From UMGS172 sp045587185 (lineage in GTDB: Bacteria > Bacillota > Clostridia > Oscillospirales > Acutalibacteraceae): DNA of 20,391 nt. The stretch spans positions 1-20,391 of the forward strand of contig JAZNBS010000008.1 in NCBI GenBank assembly GCA_045587185.1, given 5' to 3'. A program made the position numbers and the translations under genes. Positions 6,950-15,045 of the stretch are shown piece after piece. Under the pieces are notes generated by a model. The model saw only the letters and a program-made list of their open reading frames with translations. It did not search any database and was not told where the DNA came from. Numbering within the stretch: the first letter of the stretch is position 1; every line of letters begins with the position of its first letter.

Positions 6950-7704
6950 TACTTTTCCTCCTTTGCGGCACTTCTGTCCTTATAAACACCCAAGGGATAG
7001 TAAGGAATCATCTTTTCCTCAACCCATTCAAGTGCCTTTTTAGGAGTCATACCCCAGTTGGTGGGGCAGGAAGAAACAACCTCAATAAGGCTGAAACCTT
7101 TACCCTCAATCTGGTTCTGGAAAGCCTTTTTGATGGCTTTCTTAGCGGTATTTACGTTTTTGACATTGTTGACGGCGACACGTTGAATAAGTTCAGGACC
7201 GTCCAAAGTTGCCAACATCTCGGAAACACGAATGGGAAAACCGACGGTTGCGGTGTCTCTACCGTAAGGTGAAGTCTGTGTAACCTGACCAGGCAAAGAT
7301 GTCGGAGCCATCTGACCGCCGGTCATACCGTAAATCGCATTGTTAACAAAGATAACGGTGATGTTTTCATTACGGGTTGCGGCATGAACGGTTTCTGCCA
7401 TACCGATAGAAGCCAAATCTCCGTCACCTTGATAGGTGAAAATAACGTTTTGGGGAAGAGCACGCTTGAGTCCCGTTGCAACAGCAGGTGCACGACCGTG
7501 GGCGGCCTCAACCATATCACAAGCAAAATAATCATAAGCCATAACGGCGCATCCGACAGGGGCAACGCCGATGGTCTTACCCTCAATGCCGAGTTCATCA
7601 ATAGCCTCGGCTACCAGACGGTGGATAATACCGTGGGTACAACCGGGACAGTAATGAAGCGGTGCATCGGTCAACGACTTGGGTTTCTGAAATACTACTG
7701 CCAT
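6949..7704 (-). CDS. 2-oxoacid:ferredoxin oxidoreductase, beta (TPP-binding) subunit
   Basis: A 251-residue beta subunit that binds thiamine pyrophosphate. It shows HYCPGCTHG (17-25) with the CxxC pair that starts this subunit, and the TPP/Mg motif GDGD (93-96) with NNAIYGMTGGQ (121-131). In the complex it works with the alpha subunit to decarboxylate a 2-oxoacid to an acyl-CoA, or, with reduced ferredoxin, to run the reverse reductive carboxylation. It overlaps the alpha gene by one base (TAATG) with an AGGAGGT site. Operon control by a Val T-box (inferred from the leader at 12.0-12.3 kb) suggests 2-oxoisovalerate as the physiological 2-oxoacid, although the sequence alone does not exclude 2-oxoglutarate. 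Confidence 0.93.
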   Translation of the reverse strand: MAVVFQKPKSLTDAPLHYCPGCTHGIIHRLVAEAIDELGIEGKTIGVAPVGCAVMAYDYFACDMVEAAHGRAPAVATGLKRALPQNVIFTYQGDGDLASIGMAETVHAATRNENITVIFVNNAIYGMTGGQMAPTSLPGQVTQTSPYGRDTATVGFPIRVSEMLATLDGPELIQRVAVNNVKNVNTAKKAIKKAFQNQIEGKGFSLIEVVSSCPTNWGMTPKKALEWVEEKMIPYYPLGVYKDRSAAKEEK

Positions 7705-8765
7705 TACTTGTTACCTCCTGCTGCTCTTTTTATTGCCTCGAGAACTTCCTCGGGACTGGGAATCATACCGCCTGTGCGGTTGCAAAGGGTTACAGGACGC
7801 TTACACTCGGTTGCGAGTTGAACATCCTCAATCATCTGACCCATGGAAAGTTCGACCGAGATGAATGCCTTAACCTTGTCTGCGGCGGCCATGAAAGGCT
7901 TTTTGGGGAACGGCCAAAGGGTTATAGGACGAATCATACCAACCTTAATACCCTCTGCACGGGCTGCCATTATAGCGTTCTTGGAAACACGGGCGGCAAT
8001 ACCAAAAGCGGCAACGCAAATCTCGGCATCATCCATCATAAATTCTTCCCAAAGAGACTCATTCTCTTCGATAGCCTTATATCTCTCATAACGCTCAAAG
8101 TTAGTTTTCTCCAACTCTTCGGGCTTGAGATAAAGCGAATTGATAATGTTGTGCTTGCGCTTGCACTCAGTACCGGTTACTGCCCAAGGTTTGTTAGGTT
8201 TATATTCGGTGGGCTCAGGGAGTACTACAGGCTCCATCATCTGACCCAAAGTACCATCAGCAAGAATCATTGCCGGGACTCTGTATTTATCAGACAAATC
8301 AAAGCACTTTGCGGTCATGTCGGCCATTTCCTGAACCGATGCGGGTGCCATAACAATAAGATGATAGTCACCGTGTCCTCCACCACGGGTAGCCTGAAAA
8401 TAATCCGACTGCGAGGGTTGAATACCGCCAAGACCGGGGCCTCCACGCTGAACGTTAACAATAAGTGCAGGAAGGTCACTACCTGCGAGGTAAGAGATGC
8501 CCTCTCCTTTCAGCGAAACGCCTGGGCTTGAGGACGAGGTCATAACTCTGAAACCTGTTCCTGCAACACCGTAAACCATATTGATTGCGGCAATTTCACT
8601 CTCTGCCTGAAGGAAAACACCGCCGATTTTGGGCATACGCTTAGCCATATAAGCAGCAATTTCGGTCTGAGGAGTGATGGGGTAACCGAAGTAATGCATA
8701 CAACCGGCACGGATTGCGGCCTCTGCAATAGCTTCATTACCTTTCATAAGTACCTTTTCAGCCAT
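7704..8765 (-). CDS. vorB: 2-oxoacid:ferredoxin oxidoreductase alpha subunit (VorB type)
   Basis: A 353-residue alpha subunit. It begins with the pyrimidine-binding domain (GYPITPQTE, 27-35), then QAESEIAAINMVYGVAGTG and TSSSSPGVSLKGEG, and a long VQRGGPGLGG stretch, all typical of the VorB/KorA family. The name VorB follows the usual annotation of 350-residue clostridial alpha subunits as 3-methyl-2-oxobutanoate dehydrogenase subunit VorB; KorA would be the alternative. It is 11 bases after the ferredoxin gene, with an AAGGTGA ribosome site, and overlaps the beta gene by one base. A long opposite-strand reading frame here is a shadow. Confidence 0.9.
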   Translation of the reverse strand: MAEKVLMKGNEAIAEAAIRAGCMHYFGYPITPQTEIAAYMAKRMPKIGGVFLQAESEIAAINMVYGVAGTGFRVMTSSSSPGVSLKGEGISYLAGSDLPALIVNVQRGGPGLGGIQPSQSDYFQATRGGGHGDYHLIVMAPASVQEMADMTAKCFDLSDKYRVPAMILADGTLGQMMEPVVLPEPTEYKPNKPWAVTGTECKRKHNIINSLYLKPEELEKTNFERYERYKAIEENESLWEEFMMDDAEICVAAFGIAARVSKNAIMAARAEGIKVGMIRPITLWPFPKKPFMAAADKVKAFISVELSMGQMIEDVQLATECKRPVTLCNRTGGMIPSPEEVLEAIKRAAGGNK

Positions 8766-8776
8766 TAAAATTCACC

Positions 8777-8983
8777 TTACCTTTCAACAGTGATAACACA
8801 GTCGGGACACATGGTTGCACAGAATGCACAGCCGATGCACTTGTCTTGGTCGGTCATTTCTGCGGGAGAATGTCCCTTTTTGTTGATTTTGTCTTTTGCG
8901 ATTACGAGTATGCCTTTGGGGCAAGCGTCAACACAAAGTCCGCAACCCTTGCACAAATCGGAATCAAATGTTACTTTTGCCAT
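8777..8983 (-). CDS. 2-oxoacid:ferredoxin oxidoreductase, 2[4Fe-4S] ferredoxin (delta) subunit
   Basis: A 68-residue bacterial-type ferredoxin with two [4Fe-4S] sites: C11-x2-C14-x2-C17-x3-C21-P and C49-x2-C52-x2-C55-x3-C59-P. The roughly 27-residue spacer between the clusters is longer than in classical clostridial ferredoxin and normal for the delta subunit of oxidoreductases. It passes electrons between the TPP site and soluble ferredoxin. It is the first of the four subunit genes (order ferredoxin, alpha, beta, gamma), 18 bases after the P-loop ATPase, with an AAAGGGGA ribosome site. Confidence 0.95.
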   Translation of the reverse strand: MAKVTFDSDLCKGCGLCVDACPKGILVIAKDKINKKGHSPAEMTDQDKCIGCAFCATMCPDCVITVER

Positions 8984-9001
8984 AATTCTTTCCCCTTTAT
9001 G

Positions 9002-9658
9002 TCAAAATAATTTGTTTTGTAATTTCAAAGAAAAAACGTTTTCTGTTTTGTCTTTAAGACCCTCTGCCACTCTCGAATCCGCCGTTGTAAATATAATCGG
9101 CAACCCCGAAAGTTGGGATAACTCCTTAGCCTTGTCCCGCGTTGCCAAAACATCCTCTGGAGTGGTGTCACACCCGATGTTGGAGTTGTTGACAATAGCG
9201 GTGAATTTAAGGTGTGCCGCCGCTTCTATCTCCCGCATAACTTCCAAAGCCTCTTTAGCTGTGGTTGTAAGCGGTCGGTAAAAGTTTGCAACAAAGATCA
9301 TCTCATAGTCGTTTTCCTCTAAAATATACGGTGTGTAACGGCCCAAAGCATAAGCTCCTCGGTCGTCACCGCCTATGTCAAGGACAGAATATTTGCTTCT
9401 GTCCTGAACGGTTTTATACATCTCCTGCGGCAAAGCAGGAAGATCGACGTTTGTGTTGGCAAACCTAGGTGAAATAAGTTCTATCCCTGCGGCTTTTAAA
9501 ACGTCGTTACTGTCCTTTGTGCGGAAATAAGGATTAACAATATCCATATCGGCAATAATTACATCCTTGCCCTGCTCTTTTAAATACAGAGCATAATTTA
9601 CCGCGATATTGGTCTTTCCGCTGCCATAGTGGCCTGCAAAAAGTGTTACTCTTTTCAT
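9002..9658 (-). CDS. P-loop ATP-binding protein (MinD/CobQ-like)
   Basis: A 218-residue nucleotide-binding protein. The Walker A motif is GHYGSGKT (9-16). It follows GxxGxGKT but lacks the second lysine of true MinD/ParA deviant Walker A sequences, where His10 sits. VIIADMDIVNPYFRTKD (about 34-50) looks like the switch I region of the SIMIBI class, and SVLDIGGDD is Walker B-like. The partner and client are unknown. Position between an acyl-CoA synthetase and its presumed oxidoreductase suggests a role in assembly, metal/cluster insertion or activation of that enzyme; this is inference. The start is 3 bases after the synthetase stop and has no ribosome site of its own, so it is probably translationally coupled. 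Confidence 0.75.
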   Translation of the reverse strand: MKRVTLFAGHYGSGKTNIAVNYALYLKEQGKDVIIADMDIVNPYFRTKDSNDVLKAAGIELISPRFANTNVDLPALPQEMYKTVQDRSKYSVLDIGGDDRGAYALGRYTPYILEENDYEMIFVANFYRPLTTTAKEALEVMREIEAAAHLKFTAIVNNSNIGCDTTPEDVLATRDKAKELSQLSGLPIIFTTADSRVAEGLKDKTENVFSLKLQNKLF

Positions 9659-9661
9659 ATA

Positions 9662-11968
9662 TTACAGTTTATTACGCTGAATTTTACCGCTGACGGTTTT
9701 GGGCAACTCGTCACGGAAGACAACGATTCTTGGGTATTTATAAGGTGCCGTTCTGCTCTTAACGTAAGACTGAATTTCCTTCTTCAGTTCCTCGGTGGGC
9801 TCAGTTCCCTTTGTCAAAACAATACTTGCCTTGACCACCTGACCTCTTACCTCATCGGGTGCAGCCGAAACACCGCACTCTAAAACAAAAGGCAACTCCA
9901 TAATAACATTTTCAATCTCAAAAGGTCCGATGCGGTAGCCCGAGGATTTGATAACGTCGTCAACACGGCCGACATACCAGAAATAACCGTCCTCATCACG
10001 CCAAGCGGTATCACCTGTGTGATAGAAACCATCGTGCCAACACTCATCGGTTTTTTCTTTGTCATTAAAGTAACCGCAGAACAAACCGCAGGGTACTTTC
10101 TCGGAAACATTGATACAGATTTCACCAACGTCACCAACCGCGACTTCTTTACCGTCAGCATCGAGCAACTTAATGTCATAAAGCGGTACAGGTTTGCCCA
10201 TTGAACCGACCTTGGTACGTGTACCGACAAGGTTAGCCAGAGCACAGGTGGTCTCGGTTTGACCGAAGCCCTCCATAATTTGCAATCCCGTAGCATTCTG
10301 GAACTGACGGAACACCTCAGGATTCAAAGCCTCACCTGCGGTAGTCATATGCTCAATGGACGATAGGTCATACTTTGAGATATCCTCTTTAATAAGCATA
10401 CGGAGCATTGTTGGCGGCGCACAGAAGGTTGTGATGTTGTACTTTTTGAACATCGGCAACAAATCACTAGCGTCAAAACGGTCAAAGTCGTAAACGAACA
10501 ATGCAGTCTCGCAAAGCCACTGACCGTAAATCTTACCCCAAGCGGCTTTTGCCCAACCTGTATCAGAAATGGTGAAATGAATGCCTTCAGGGTTTACACA
10601 GTGCCAATACTTAGCCGTGATAAAGTGACCCAACGGATATTTGAAGTTATGTACTGCAATCTTGGGATTACCTGTGGTGCCCGAAGTAAAATACATAAGC
10701 ATTGTATCGTTGCCTTTGGGCGACTCCTCAGTACGCTCGAATTTGCCGGTATAAAGTGAATATTCCTCGTCAAGGTTTCTCCAACCGTATTTGTTCCCAC
10801 CAACCATAATCTTGTACTGCAAGCACTCACAGTTCTCGGAGGCCAAATCAACCTCGTTAGAAACTTCGCCGTCGGCTGTACAAAGAATAGCCTTAACACC
10901 TGCGGCATTGATACGGTAGGTGATATCGTGTTCTTTAAGTTGATTGGTGGCAGGAATTGCAATCGCACCGAGTTTGTGCAAAGCAATCATACTGAACCAG
11001 AACTGATAGTGACGCTTCAGAATGAGCATAACCTTATCGCCCTTGCCAATACCTAACGACTTAAAGTAGTTAGCGGTCTGCGAAGATGCACGCTTCATAT
11101 CAGCAAAAGTGAAACGGCGTTCGTTACACTCACGGTCTAGGTGAATCATTGCAAGTTTGTCAGGCTTTTCGGTACCAAGACGGTCGATAACATCAAAGGC
11201 AAAATTGAAATTATCCTCATTCTTGAAGTCAATTTTGGTAATGGTGCCGTTTTCATTCTCACAAGGAATAACAAAATCTTCCCAAACACGGTCTTCTTCG
11301 GCCATTTCGACTGCAACGGCAGGACGCTTGGATGTTGATGTAAACTCCTTTACACCGCCGTGAACCATATGGTCGATAGGCTCGCCCTTGGGGTTGAGAA
11401 CTATAGCATAAAATGTACACTCATCACCCTCGACAGCAATCATACCGTGAGGAACCGAAGAATCGTAATAAATACTGTCACCCGCGTGAAGCACTTCAAC
11501 GTGGTCACCAATCTGAACCTTTAAAGCGCCCTTAATGATAATATCGCACTCCTGACCGTCGTGAGCAGTAAGTTCAATATCAGCGTTCTGCGCTTCTTCA
11601 TTATACTCGGTAACGACATACAAAGGCTCGGCAATACGGTTTTTGAAAGATGCGGCAAGGTTATAATAACGGAGACCGTGTGCCTCCTCAATTCGCTGAC
11701 CCTCTCCCCTTCTTGTTACGGTGTAACCCGCAAGACGGGGACTGCTACCTTCAATTATATCCGTAACGTCAACCTTTAAGGCCAACGCACAACGGTAAAG
11801 AAACGCAAAGTTAAGGTCACGCCGACCCTTTTCGCAAGCGAGATATTCTTCTTCACTAATGCCGGTTTTTTGTGCCATTTCAGCAGAAGACAAGCCAATA
11901 ATCTCTCGCAATTCTGCGATACGTTTGGCCATCTCCATAATTTTGAATTCAAGACCGGTTGATTTCAT
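9662..11968 (-). CDS. XRE-HTH/cupin/acyl-CoA synthetase fusion (Val T-box unit)
   Basis: A 768-residue fusion. Residues 13-73 are an XRE-type helix-turn-helix; about 115-192 a cupin barrel (H136, E140 and PHG 173-175, one His short of the classical metal set); about 255-768 an AMP-forming acyl-CoA synthetase of the medium/short-chain ACSM type. The synthetase shows FTSGTTGNPK (427-436), EGFGQTETT (566-574), GRVDDVIKSSGYRIGPFE (667-684) and the catalytic lysine K762 in SGKIQR. It activates a carboxylic acid with ATP and CoA; isobutyrate is the inferred substrate from the Val T-box and the VOR genes in the same operon. The HTH recognition helix is acidic (SEEEYLACEKG), so DNA binding is doubtful. 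AGGAGGA precedes the ATG. Fusion of regulator-type domains to the enzyme is uncommon. Confidence 0.88.
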   Translation of the reverse strand: MKSTGLEFKIMEMAKRIAELREIIGLSSAEMAQKTGISEEEYLACEKGRRDLNFAFLYRCALALKVDVTDIIEGSSPRLAGYTVTRRGEGQRIEEAHGLRYYNLAASFKNRIAEPLYVVTEYNEEAQNADIELTAHDGQECDIIIKGALKVQIGDHVEVLHAGDSIYYDSSVPHGMIAVEGDECTFYAIVLNPKGEPIDHMVHGGVKEFTSTSKRPAVAVEMAEEDRVWEDFVIPCENENGTITKIDFKNEDNFNFAFDVIDRLGTEKPDKLAMIHLDRECNERRFTFADMKRASSQTANYFKSLGIGKGDKVMLILKRHYQFWFSMIALHKLGAIAIPATNQLKEHDITYRINAAGVKAILCTADGEVSNEVDLASENCECLQYKIMVGGNKYGWRNLDEEYSLYTGKFERTEESPKGNDTMLMYFTSGTTGNPKIAVHNFKYPLGHFITAKYWHCVNPEGIHFTISDTGWAKAAWGKIYGQWLCETALFVYDFDRFDASDLLPMFKKYNITTFCAPPTMLRMLIKEDISKYDLSSIEHMTTAGEALNPEVFRQFQNATGLQIMEGFGQTETTCALANLVGTRTKVGSMGKPVPLYDIKLLDADGKEVAVGDVGEICINVSEKVPCGLFCGYFNDKEKTDECWHDGFYHTGDTAWRDEDGYFWYVGRVDDVIKSSGYRIGPFEIENVIMELPFVLECGVSAAPDEVRGQVVKASIVLTKGTEPTEELKKEIQSYVKSRTAPYKYPRIVVFRDELPKTVSGKIQRNKL

Positions 11969-11991
11969 AATTGTCCTCCTGTTCCTTAAAA

Positions 11992-12011
11992 GAACATCAT
12001 TGATTATGTTC
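11992..12011 (-). promoter_or_regulatory. small hairpin between T-box terminator and start codon
   Basis: On the - strand GAACAT-AATCAATG-ATGTTC followed by TTTT. It lies between the Val T-box terminator and the ribosome site. It is weak and may have no function; it could influence access to the ribosome site. Confidence 0.3.
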
Positions 12012-12023
12012 GTTCAAGGCGGT

Positions 12024-12306
12024 AAAAAGCCCGCCTCAAAGTAAAGTCCTTTGAGACGAGCTATAAAAAACTTTATATCCCGCGGTACCACTCAAATTGC
12101 ACAAAGGTTCACTTTGTACCCCTCAGACTCCAAGAAGTCCTATGCGTTTACGCAGCAGTCACGGAAAGGTTCTACTAAACGGCAAAACCGTCTTTCTTCC
12201 TTTCAGCTCAGAAGTTACAAATGAAAAGCTATGCTGCCAACTCACACCAACCGTTGACTCTCTGAAAGCAATTTTGCTTACATCCTCTTCGTCAAAGCCT
12301 TTTTAA
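12024..12306 (-). promoter_or_regulatory. T-box leader, predicted valine-responsive (specifier GUA)
   Basis: A tRNA-sensing leader RNA. The T-box sequence TGGTACCGCGG is at 12080-12090 (- strand), followed by a terminator (12029-12061, 13-bp stem with two G-U pairs, then TTTTT at 12024-12028). Stem I shows a GACGAAGAGGAT start and a GAGAGTC...GGTTGGTG apical region. The specifier is read by alignment with the two other T-boxes here: the triplet four bases before CTGAG is GTA (12216-12218), thus Val. When uncharged tRNA pairs with specifier and TGGT bulge, the antiterminator forms and the operon is transcribed. The TGGT bulge suits a tRNA with A73, as tRNA-Val has. The codon call is a reading without folding software. 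Confidence 0.88.
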
Positions 12307-12313
12307 TAAAAGG

Positions 12314-12342
12314 ATTATACCAAATTACTAAATATTTGTCAA
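12314..12342 (-). promoter_or_regulatory. promoter of Val T-box operon
   Basis: On the - strand: TTGACA (12337-12342), exactly 17 bases, and TATAAT (12314-12319), with TGG before the -10. It is a perfect consensus promoter. Transcription should start near 12307. Confidence 0.85.
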
Positions 12343-12384
12343 GACCACATTTGGATTTTTCAAAAAATAGCAGATTTTGTAAAA

Positions 12385-14649
12385 TTACAACTTATTGCGT
12401 TGAATTTTACCGCTTATTGTCTTGGGAAGTTCATCGCGGAAAACAACCACTCTTGGGTATTTGTAAGGTGCGGTGTGCTCCTTGACATACTGCTGAATTT
12501 CCTTTTTAAGTTCCTCCGTACCTTCGGTGCCCTTAGTCAAAACAACGCTTGCCTTGACCACCTGACCTCTAACCTCATCAGGCGCGGCAGATACACCACA
12601 TTCAAGAACGTAAGGTAGTTCCATAATAACACTTTCAATCTCAAAAGGTCCAATGCGATAACCAGACGATTTGATAACATCATCAATACGGCTGACATAC
12701 CAGAAATATCCGTCCTCATCGCGCCAAGCGGTATCGCCTGTGTGGTATAGACCGTCATAGACCGCCTCGGCCGTCTTTTCGGCATCACGGTAATATTCCT
12801 TGAAAAGTCCGCAAGGCTCACCCTTGTCAAGACGGATAACGATTTCACCCGTTTCACCTGTGGGAACCGAATTTCCGTCAGGATCGACTATATCGATATC
12901 ATACTGCGGAGAAGCCTTACCCATTGAGCCGAGTTTTGATTTGGTACCAACAAGATTGGCGACAGTAAGGGTGGTTTCGGTCTGGCCGAAGCCTTCCATA
13001 ATGGTGAGACCCGTTGCCTTTTTGAACTGACGTGAAACCTCAGGGTTCAAAGCCTCACCTGCCGTGGTCATATGATGGATGGAAGACAAATCATATTTTG
13101 AAAGGTCTTCCTTTATAAGCATACGGAGCATTGTGGGCGGTGCACAGAAAGTCGTAATCTTATACTTTGCGAACATCGGCAGAATATCTGCGGCGCTGAA
13201 ACGGTCAAAGTCATAAACAAATACCGCACCCTCGCAAAGCCACTGACCGTAAAGTTTGCCCCAAAGCGATTTACCCCAACCTGTATCGGAAATAGTGAGG
13301 TGGAGTCCCTCACGCTCACAGCAGTGCCAATACTTTGCGGTGACAAAGTGACCCAAAGCATAGGTATGCTTGTGGCAAGCCATTTTGGGATTGCCGGTTG
13401 TTCCCGATGTAAAAAACATCAAAGCGGCATCCTCACCACAAGAGGCATCCTCGGTTCTCATAAACTTGCCCGAAAAACGGGTATATTCGGCATCAAAATC
13501 ACACCAACCGTCGGCCTTTGCGCCAACGAGTATCTTGGTAGTAAGTGTAGGGCTCTTTTTCTGAGCCTCGTCAACTATCTTATAAACATCATCGTCCGAA
13601 GTGCAAACGATAGCCGAAACACCTGCAGCATTGAAACGGTACTCAAAATCGTGGTCTTTAAGCTGATGTGTTGCAGGGATGGCAATGGCACCAAGTTTGT
13701 GCAAAGCAACCATACTGAACCAGAACTGATAATGACGCTTTAAAACAAGCATTACGCGGTCGCCTTTTTTGATACCAAGCGAAGCAAAATAGTTAGCAAC
13801 CTGCGAGGACGCACGCTTGATATCCTGAAAAGTAAACCTACGTTCAACCATATTCTTGTCAACATGTATCATCGCAAGTTTATCGGGATATTTTTCAGCA
13901 ATGCCGTCAACAATGTCAAAACCGAAATTGAACTGCTCACGGTTGGGAAATTCAATATTTACAAGACAACCGTTTTCATCCTCGGTGGTCTTAACAAACT
14001 TCTCACAAACAAGTTTTTGCGTTGAACGTGCATTAGCAATACTTTTGGTAACTACCTCCTCCTGTGTTTCCTCGCCGGGAAGAACAACGGCGCAGAACAC
14101 ACAGTCCTTACCGCCGACGGCAATCATTCCGTGGGGTGTTGAAGAGTTGTAATAAATACTGTCACCCTCATTGAGAATTTCGGTATGCTCACCGACCTGA
14201 ACCTTCAAAGAGCCTTCCAAAATAAGGTCAAACTCCTGACCTGAATGGGTGGCAAGGTCAATGGGACGGTTTTGTAACTCAGCAGAATATTCATAACGGA
14301 CCATATACGGCTCAGATATCTTATCCTTGAACTTGGGAGCAAGGTTTCGAATGGTAATACCGTCCTCATCAACGGTGGTCTGACCCTGACCTTTACGTGT
14401 GACGGTATAGGAAGACAGTCTTGCGGTTTTACCCTCAAGAAGTTGTGTCATCTGAATGTCGAAAACCTGAGCACACTTATAGATAAACGAGAACGGCATA
14501 TCATCGGCGCCCGATTCATACAACCTGTAAATTTCAACCGACACCTCGGTTTTTTCGGCCATTTCTTCAACGGTCCATCCCATAATTTCACGCATTTCCT
14601 TAATTCGTGATGCGACCTCGCTTAACTGTGATAGTGTTTCTGCACTCAT
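12385..14649 (-). CDS. XRE-HTH/cupin/acyl-CoA synthetase fusion (Ile T-box unit)
   Basis: A 754-residue paralogue of the fusion at 9662, colinear over its whole length. HTH at about 15-72, cupin at about 125-190 (with THSGQE and STPHG), synthetase from about 250. It has FTSGTTGNPK (413-422), EGFGQTETT, DDVIKSSGYRIGPFE and a C-terminal SGKIQR lysine. It activates an acid to its acyl-CoA; 2-methylbutyrate is the inferred substrate because its leader carries an Ile specifier. The HTH has lost basic residues at the recognition helix and following loop (YESGADDMPFS). I chose ATG 14649 because AAAGGAG lies just before it; an in-frame TTG at 14682 lies in the leader and has no ribosome site. It is the only gene of its unit and has no clear terminator after it. 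Confidence 0.88.
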   Translation of the reverse strand: MSAETLSQLSEVASRIKEMREIMGWTVEEMAEKTEVSVEIYRLYESGADDMPFSFIYKCAQVFDIQMTQLLEGKTARLSSYTVTRKGQGQTTVDEDGITIRNLAPKFKDKISEPYMVRYEYSAELQNRPIDLATHSGQEFDLILEGSLKVQVGEHTEILNEGDSIYYNSSTPHGMIAVGGKDCVFCAVVLPGEETQEEVVTKSIANARSTQKLVCEKFVKTTEDENGCLVNIEFPNREQFNFGFDIVDGIAEKYPDKLAMIHVDKNMVERRFTFQDIKRASSQVANYFASLGIKKGDRVMLVLKRHYQFWFSMVALHKLGAIAIPATHQLKDHDFEYRFNAAGVSAIVCTSDDDVYKIVDEAQKKSPTLTTKILVGAKADGWCDFDAEYTRFSGKFMRTEDASCGEDAALMFFTSGTTGNPKMACHKHTYALGHFVTAKYWHCCEREGLHLTISDTGWGKSLWGKLYGQWLCEGAVFVYDFDRFSAADILPMFAKYKITTFCAPPTMLRMLIKEDLSKYDLSSIHHMTTAGEALNPEVSRQFKKATGLTIMEGFGQTETTLTVANLVGTKSKLGSMGKASPQYDIDIVDPDGNSVPTGETGEIVIRLDKGEPCGLFKEYYRDAEKTAEAVYDGLYHTGDTAWRDEDGYFWYVSRIDDVIKSSGYRIGPFEIESVIMELPYVLECGVSAAPDEVRGQVVKASVVLTKGTEGTEELKKEIQQYVKEHTAPYKYPRVVVFRDELPKTISGKIQRNKL

Positions 14650-14679
14650 TTCGGTTTCTCCTTTCAAAGAAATTTCAGA

Positions 14680-14960
14680 CAAAAAATAAAACCCGTCTCA
14701 AAGAAAACCTTGAGACGAGTTTGAAAACAAATTCAATACCCGCGGTACCACTCAAATTGCGTTTAAAAACGCCACTTCGAACTCCAACAAGTTCTATGCA
14801 CTAACGTAGCAGACACGGAAGAGCCTACTCATTGAAAAACTTTCGGTCTTCGGCTCGGAAGTGATGGGAAAAATTCTTTTTCTTATCGGGATCACACCGT
14901 CCCCGACTCTCTTTGAAGTTTTAAGAAAACTCCGTCTTCGTCATAGCCTTTTTATTAAGT
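14680..14960 (-). promoter_or_regulatory. T-box leader, predicted isoleucine-responsive (specifier AUC)
   Basis: T-box TGGTACCGCGG at 14740-14750 (- strand), terminator stem 14691-14722 with a T-rich tail. Stem I begins GACGAAGACGG; its apical part is GAGAGTCGGGGACGGTGTGA. The triplet four bases before CCGAG is ATC (14863-14865), thus Ile. The leader shares the 20-base string CAATTTGAGTGGTACCGCGG and the terminator core CTCGTCTCAA with the Val leader, so the two appear to be duplicates with changed specifiers. The codon call rests on alignment of three leaders by eye. Confidence 0.88.
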
Positions 14961-14967
14961 TTAGTGT

Positions 14968-14996
14968 ATTATACGCTTTGTATTTTGATTTGTCAA
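14968..14996 (-). promoter_or_regulatory. promoter of Ile T-box unit
   Basis: On the - strand: TTGACA (14991-14996), 17 bases, TATAAT (14968-14973). Perfect consensus. No convincing terminator lies between it and the amidohydrolase stop at 15046. Confidence 0.85.
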
Positions 14997-15045
14997 TAGT
15001 TTTTTCGAATTTTCAACAAAAAATTATTAAATTAAAGCAATAACT

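Noticed and set aside
7662..8531. 289-codon reading frame opposite to the VOR alpha gene
   Set aside because: A shadow of vorB; the protein has no recognisable motif and the real gene explains the codon pattern.
14650..14682. Longer start (TTG) for the Ile-unit synthetase
   Set aside because: It overlaps the T-box terminator tail, and the ribosome site AAAGGAG lies downstream of it, directly before ATG 14649.
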